Shown one piece after another: positions 59,737 through 64,000 of a stretch of DNA of 64,000 bases. The position numbers and the translations under genes are program-made. How positions within the stretch are numbered: position 1 is the first letter of the stretch; every line of letters begins with the position of its first letter. The notes beneath the pieces were generated by a model, which searched no databases, was not told where the DNA came from, and was given only the letters and a program-made list of their open reading frames with translations. The DNA is from Haladaptatus litoreus (GTDB lineage Archaea > Halobacteriota > Halobacteria > Halobacteriales > Haladaptataceae), in NCBI RefSeq assembly GCF_900156425.1, contig NZ_FTNO01000001.1:62001-126000 (forward strand), in the 5' to 3' direction.

Positions 59737-60603
59737 ACCCGAGGTGTCTGTTGGTATCGGGTTAAGTACTGCGAAAGGGACGGTTTCGTTGTGGTGTAGT
59801 TTGGCGACTGTAAGAGTTTGAACCGATTCGCAGAGAACGACTGTGGGTGAGGTGGTGAAAAACAGTTGCCGACAACAAACGAAGCCACCGGAAGAGCTTT
59901 GATCTTCCGAGGCACCGGAAAACCGCCGGCTTTCCGTGGCTCGCAAACACTTTGCGTTTGCTCACCCGTGAAAATCTATGATTTTCTCCGGCCCTCTCTC
60001 CCTCCGGTCGCTCGCCCTTCATCCACTGTCAGAGTAAGCTCTGACAAGCCCTCGTTCGCTCCTCCGTCGCTCACGAGGACACCAAGGCCCGCCACCGCAG
60101 TCTCCCCACTCCTCCCCGCCAGCGCGGGAGTGCGCTCGGTGTTCGCTTCGCTCACCTCTCGCGCGATTCGCGCTGGCGCTACCTTTCAACTGGCCAGTCA
60201 AGCGATATGGCGCGCGCTGGTGCGGGGCCGAGGACTTCACGTCCGAGGCTCTGCACTGAAGCCGCGCGAGGTCTTCGTGAGCGACGGAGGAGCGAGCGAA
60301 TGGCTCATCAGCGCTTGCCTCTGATGGTGGATGACTGAAACGAGCGACAGCGAGTGAAGGAATCGGTTGGGGAGGGTGTGGGCGGGTGCGGTCATGTGTT
60401 GTCGTGACTTGTCACTAACAATCTTCACTTCTTGTTCCCTCTTAGCGTGAATAGTCGTGACTTGCTATCTCCAAACCTACTCTGATTCGGTTGACAATAT
60501 CTCCCGATTCCACAAACTCAGCTTCAGGCTATTGGTTTCGAACCCTGCCGAAATTTCCGCCGCCACAACCGCTTTTGTATTGCTCGTCCTTGCTGTAAAC
60601 ACG
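59737..60603. repeat. Long non-coding gap with repeat element copy D
   Basis: No protein is supported over 860 bases. Left end at about 59860 reads GTTGCCGACAACAAACGAAG; right end at 60362-60410 in reverse complement reads TGACCGCACCCGCCCACACC. Inner modules: CCCCGCCAGCGCGGGAGTGC (60114-60133, shared with 17.6 and 43.9 kb), AATGGCTCATCAGCG (60299-60313; its stem AGGAGCGAGCGAATGGCTC is shared with 24.3 kb), and hairpins GGAAAACCGCCGGCTTTCC (59919-59937). Confidence 0.75.
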
Positions 60604-61413
60604 ATGTCATACGACGTTAGCGACGGCATTCCGAAACTCGGACTCGGAACGTGGCAGAACACCGACGGCGAGGACTGCGCACACAGCGTGAAATACGCCC
60701 TCGACCTCGGTTACGAGCATATCGACACGGCGCAAGCCTACGACAACGAGGAGTACGTCGGCGAAGGAATCGAAGAGTCGTCCGTAGACCGCGAAGATTT
60801 CTTCCTCGCCACGAAGGTCTGGATTGACAACTTAGAGCACGACGACGTACTGGAAACGACCCAAAACAGCCTCGACAAACTCGGGACGGACTACGTAGAC
60901 CTGCTTTACGTCCACTGGCCCGCCCGCGAGTACGACCCCGAAGAAACCCTCGCGGCCTTCGACCAGTTGTACGACGAGGGGAAAATCGAACACGTCGGCG
61001 TGAGCAACTTCGAACCCGAGCATCTGGACGAAGCACAGGAGATTCTCGACGCGCCCGTCTTCGCCAATCAAGTCGAGATGCATCCCCTGCTTCAGCAGGA
61101 CGAACTCCACGAGTACGCGGTCGAAAACGATGTCCAACTCGTCGCCTACTCGCCGCTCGCCCGCGGCGAGGTGTTCGACGTGCCGGAACTGAACGAAATC
61201 GCCGAAAAGCACGGCGCCAGCGAAGCGCAGGTCAGCCTCGCGTGGTTGACGCAGAAAGAGAACGTCGCAGTCATTCCGAAGGCAACGGGCGAAGACCACA
61301 TCGAGGACAACTTCGCCGCCCTCGACCTCGAACTGGACGACGAGGACGTGGCGAAAATCGACGGCATCGACCGCACGAGTCGTGAAGTCGACCCGGATTT
61401 CGCCCCGTGGTAA
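60604..61413 (+). CDS. Aldo/keto reductase
   Basis: 269-aa TIM-barrel NADPH-dependent reductase. The catalytic tetrad is complete: D41, Y46, K71, H104. AKR signatures: GYEHIDTAQAYDNEEYVGEG, GVSNFEPEHLDEAQ, and IPKATGEDHIEDN which binds NADPH. It probably reduces aldehydes or 2,5-diketo-gluconate-like compounds. The next gene, on the other strand, begins at the tail-to-tail junction. Confidence 0.92.
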   Translation: MSYDVSDGIPKLGLGTWQNTDGEDCAHSVKYALDLGYEHIDTAQAYDNEEYVGEGIEESSVDREDFFLATKVWIDNLEHDDVLETTQNSLDKLGTDYVDLLYVHWPAREYDPEETLAAFDQLYDEGKIEHVGVSNFEPEHLDEAQEILDAPVFANQVEMHPLLQQDELHEYAVENDVQLVAYSPLARGEVFDVPELNEIAEKHGASEAQVSLAWLTQKENVAVIPKATGEDHIEDNFAALDLELDDEDVAKIDGIDRTSREVDPDFAPW

Positions 61414-63381
61414 TCACTCCGCCAAAAACGAACTGAACACCTTCGCTTCCGCTTTTCGCAGATGTTGATGAAGCGTTGGCGCCGAGATGCCGAGTGCCTC
61501 TGCAACGTCCTCGGCGGTGCTGGCGCGCGGCCAATCGAAGTAGCCCGCCGTGTACGCCGCCCGGAGGATGGCTAACTGGCGCTCCGTGAGGTCGTCTTCG
61601 AGTTCCTCCCGAAAGTCGTGAACCGCCCTCGCGGGCTGCTTTCGCTCGTGTTTTCCGACCAACTCGGTTGCTGGAAACGCCGTTTCGAGCGTTTCGACGA
61701 CACTCCGCACGTCCGCATCGGCAGGGAGTTCAGTCACGATTCGCGCGGTACCGTTTTCGGCAATCGCCTCTGAAACCGACGCACCTCGTTCGGCCAGCGT
61801 GAGAACCGGCGAGGCTTCGGTTATCACCAGTTCGAACAGGGTTCCGTCTACCTGCCGAATCCGACGAATCGCGTCGGATTCGGTTGCACGCTTGAGTACG
61901 TCTTCCGCCGGAATCCCGTCGATACGAACGTATTCGAGAAGCGCGCCGTTTTTTCCCGGAATCACCTCTTCGAGCGTGATAGTCGCCTCGTCTTTCGATA
62001 CCCCGACAAAAAATGACGTGTCATCCGTCACGCGAAACTCCAATTCCACGACTCTGTCCGCAAAGAGCAGTCGTTTGCTCTCGACGGCGTCGATGACGAA
62101 CCCGACGAGTTCGCCGAGGGCTTCGAACCCTTTCGCCTCGCGCTCGCTGAAGGCGTTGGTGCGGGTGGCGTAGACGACGAGGACGCCGTAGACCGTTTGG
62201 CCGTGCGAGAACGGAAGCGCGATTCCGGAGCGAACCGCGCTGTCGGTGATGTTTTGCCGTATCGACGCCGGAAATCGCTCGTCGGATTCGATGTCGTTGA
62301 TGACGGTTAGCTCCCCGGAGTGGAGCACTTCGCTGGCCGGGCGTTCCCAGTCGTTTTTCGTGTCCACCGTTTCGAACAGTTCCCGCGCACCGTCGTCGAT
62401 TCCGGCCTCCGTTCTAACGGTGACACCACCGGTATCTCTGTCCCGTTCGCCAATCCACGCGAACCGGTAGAGGTCGGAGTCGGCGAGGTAGTCGCACACT
62501 GTTCGTTCGACTTCTTCCCGCGTCGCCGCCGAAACGAGCGCCCAGACGAGTTCGCGGATGACGACGTTGATGTGGTTTAATGTCTCCAGTTCGTCACGGT
62601 GCTTGCGGAGCGTTCGCTCGCGGCGCTTTCGCTTGCTAACGTCACGAACGACGCCGACGACGGTTTCGGCGTCGTCGGCTTGCAGGAACGTAAACCGCGT
62701 TTCGACTGGCAGCAGTGTCCCATCTTTTCTGACTAATTCTGATTCTAGCGCCGCCACGTCTCGCTCGCCGTTCGCTATTTCGAGCGCCAACTGTTCGCCT
62801 CGTTCGAAATCCTCCTCGGTGCTCAGAACCGAAGCGTGCAGGTCGAGCAACTGGTCGCGCTCGTACCCAGCCATCGCCGCGAACGCGTCGTTGACCGCGG
62901 TGTATCGAAGGTCTGCATCCAGAACGAACACGCCGTCGTTAATCGTCTCGAACAGGGTTTCGTACTGCTTGCGTTCGTTTTCTCGTCGCTTTCGCTCCGC
63001 GATGTTTCGGGCCGTTCCCGCGAGTCCGACGACGGTTCCGCTCTCGTCCGTGATGGGTGACCCGTTGAACTCGTGTGGAATCCGCTGGCCGTCCTCGGTC
63101 AACAGATGCGATTCGACGGTTTGGGTTTCGCCGCGTTCCAGCACTGCCCGGGTCGCTTTCTCTAAAATCGGGCGCTCGTCCTCAGGGACGAGCGCTCGCG
63201 GACTCATCTCGGCGAGTTCGTCGTCGGTGTAGCCGGTTCGCTTCGGCAACCGGTCGTTCCACTTCTGGAGCCGAAAATCGCTGTCGATTGCGTAGAAAAC
63301 GTCGGGAAGAGCGTCACAGAGGTCGCTCTCGAACACTTCGGATTTCGAATTTTGTGGTCGTTTCGATTCTCGCTTTGTCAT
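61414..63381 (-). CDS. PAS/GAF sensor with HTH-10 domain (bacterio-opsin activator type)
   Basis: 655-aa transcription regulator. Two PAS domains (about 30-145 and 150-270; e.g. ALPDVFYAIDSDFRLQKWND, LFETINDGVFVLDADLRYTA), a GAF domain (about 290-440), the BAT coupling region, and an HTH-10 at the C-terminus (LTERQLAILRAAYTAGYFDW, then EALGISAPTLHQHLR). Haloarchaea use such Bat-like proteins to sense redox or light and activate genes. ATG 63381 (MTKRESKRP) is chosen; the open frame starts 36 bases earlier with TTG. Target gene is unknown; the divergent KDG kinase gene is the nearest. Confidence 0.9.
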   Translation of the reverse strand: MTKRESKRPQNSKSEVFESDLCDALPDVFYAIDSDFRLQKWNDRLPKRTGYTDDELAEMSPRALVPEDERPILEKATRAVLERGETQTVESHLLTEDGQRIPHEFNGSPITDESGTVVGLAGTARNIAERKRRENERKQYETLFETINDGVFVLDADLRYTAVNDAFAAMAGYERDQLLDLHASVLSTEEDFERGEQLALEIANGERDVAALESELVRKDGTLLPVETRFTFLQADDAETVVGVVRDVSKRKRRERTLRKHRDELETLNHINVVIRELVWALVSAATREEVERTVCDYLADSDLYRFAWIGERDRDTGGVTVRTEAGIDDGARELFETVDTKNDWERPASEVLHSGELTVINDIESDERFPASIRQNITDSAVRSGIALPFSHGQTVYGVLVVYATRTNAFSEREAKGFEALGELVGFVIDAVESKRLLFADRVVELEFRVTDDTSFFVGVSKDEATITLEEVIPGKNGALLEYVRIDGIPAEDVLKRATESDAIRRIRQVDGTLFELVITEASPVLTLAERGASVSEAIAENGTARIVTELPADADVRSVVETLETAFPATELVGKHERKQPARAVHDFREELEDDLTERQLAILRAAYTAGYFDWPRASTAEDVAEALGISAPTLHQHLRKAEAKVFSSFLAE

Positions 63382-63547
63382 TCCCCTCTTCGCCGCTTGT
63401 ATGTAGTTAGCTAACAAACATTATTCTTTTTGACACTTCTCATTTTACCTGCAGTCTTCTCTCCTTTACTTGCCATCCTCTCTCCACGCGCTCCACTACT
63501 ATCGACTTACCGGGTGAACTATGCGTTCCGCCAACCTTGTCGCGCAC

Positions 63548-64000
63548 ATGACCGACCTCGTGACGTTTGGCGAGACGATGCTGCGCCTCTCACCACCGAA
63601 CAGTGAGCGAATCGAGAGTACTTCGACCCTCGAACTCCGGGCCGCGGGCGCGGAAAGCAACGTCGCCATCGCAGCACATCGCCTCGGTGCGGAAACGATG
63701 TGGGCGTCGAAACTCCCCGATTCGCCTCTCGGTCGGCGGGTCGTCGCCGGACTCAGACAGTACGGCATCGACACCGAAATTGCGTGGACTGACGACGGCC
63801 GACAGGGAACCTACTACCTCGAACACGGCACCGACCCGCGCGGAACCAACGTCATTTACGACCGGGCAGACGCTGCGGTGACCACGACCGAACTCGACGA
63901 CCTCCCACTGGGTTCGATTCGAGACGCGAAACTCTTCTACACCTCCGGTATCACGCCCGCCCTCTCTTCGACCCTCGAATCGACCGTCGGCGAGGTGCTC
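63548..64000 (+). CDS. kdgK: 2-keto-3-deoxygluconate kinase, N-terminal part (partial)
   Basis: The 151 codons to the window edge encode the start of a PfkB-family sugar kinase: [39 protein letters not shown] and [20 protein letters not shown]. This pattern fits KDG kinase, used in the semi-phosphorylative Entner-Doudoroff pathway of haloarchaea. The C-terminal catalytic GAGD motif lies outside. ATG 63548 is taken; an in-frame ATG at 63521 is possible. Confidence 0.83.
   Translation, partial: MTDLVTFGETMLRLSPPNSERIESTSTLELRAAGAESNVAIAAHRLGAETMWASKLPDSPLGRRVVAGLRQYGIDTEIAWTDDGRQGTYYLEHGTDPRGTNVIYDRADAAVTTTELDDLPLGSIRDAKLFYTSGITPALSSTLESTVGEVL

Noticed and set aside
59866-60324. A 152-codon ORF in the gap left of the aldo/keto reductase
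   Set aside because: Same reason: it covers repeat modules shared with 17.6, 24.3 and 43.9 kb where the frame is not conserved.

Overview
The window is a stretch of haloarchaeal (class Halobacteria) chromosome. The evidence is: strongly acidic proteins with few lysines; leaderless starts with TATA-like boxes about 27 bases upstream; archaeal information genes (Sec61-beta/SecG, eIF1/SUI1, archaeal YchF, Nog1-type GTPase, EngB, ValRS); F420 enzymes (CofE, Mer-type reductase, NpdG); Tat-exported serine protease; HTH-10 bacterio-opsin-activator-type regulator; and several haloarchaea-typical protein families of unknown function. The genus cannot be fixed from the sequence alone. No rRNA, tRNA, CRISPR array or insertion sequence with a transposase was seen.

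Layout. 0-9 kb: 5' end of valS, a secreted nuclease with a lamin-tail domain, a secreted CAP protein preceded by a coupled mini-ORF, a KhtT/KhtU-like K+/H+ antiporter pair, two zinc-ribbon membrane proteins, 6-phosphogluconate dehydrogenase, a membrane-anchored 2Fe-2S ferredoxin and a MATE transporter with a large internal deletion. 9-21 kb: amidohydrolase, full-length MATE paralogue, AlkP-superfamily protein, Rieske/FAD oxidoreductase, a lone trpB, an MFS transporter, a 36-residue zinc-finger protein and a Tat subtilase. 21-29 kb: dUTPase, aconitase, RimI, small conserved proteins, DtxR-type regulator, two tandem Nudix hydrolases, rhodanese. 29-34 kb: eIF1 and a moxR-DUF58-transglutaminase operon. 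34-44 kb: vapB with a nonsense-broken vapC, mer-cofE, phosphoesterase, Tat lipoprotein beta-propeller, Nudix/eIF2B fusion, LURP-one protein, 2-hydroxyacid dehydrogenase, BBE-type FAD oxidase. 44-53 kb: dgcN-dgcA (D-glutamate catabolism), ychF, engB, two DUF389 membrane proteins flanking a SIMPL protein, Nog1-type GTPase. 53-64 kb: small proteins, hisE, DUF151 nuclease, pdxT, secG, a frameshifted phosphotransferase, HAD hydrolase, thioredoxin, npdG, aldo/keto reductase, HTH-10 sensor-regulator and the 5' part of a KDG kinase.

Most genes are housekeeping or general metabolism. The accessory signal lies between genes: at least five long non-coding gaps (about 17.3, 43.8, 48.0, 54.6 and 59.9 kb) plus shorter pieces (7.1, 24.3 and 26.7 kb) share a mosaic of related palindromic modules, some nearly identical over 180 bases and in inverted orientation. 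These look like a non-autonomous interspersed repeat family, and they are the least explained structure here. Several genes show decay (vapC stop, phosphotransferase frameshift, internally deleted MATE).
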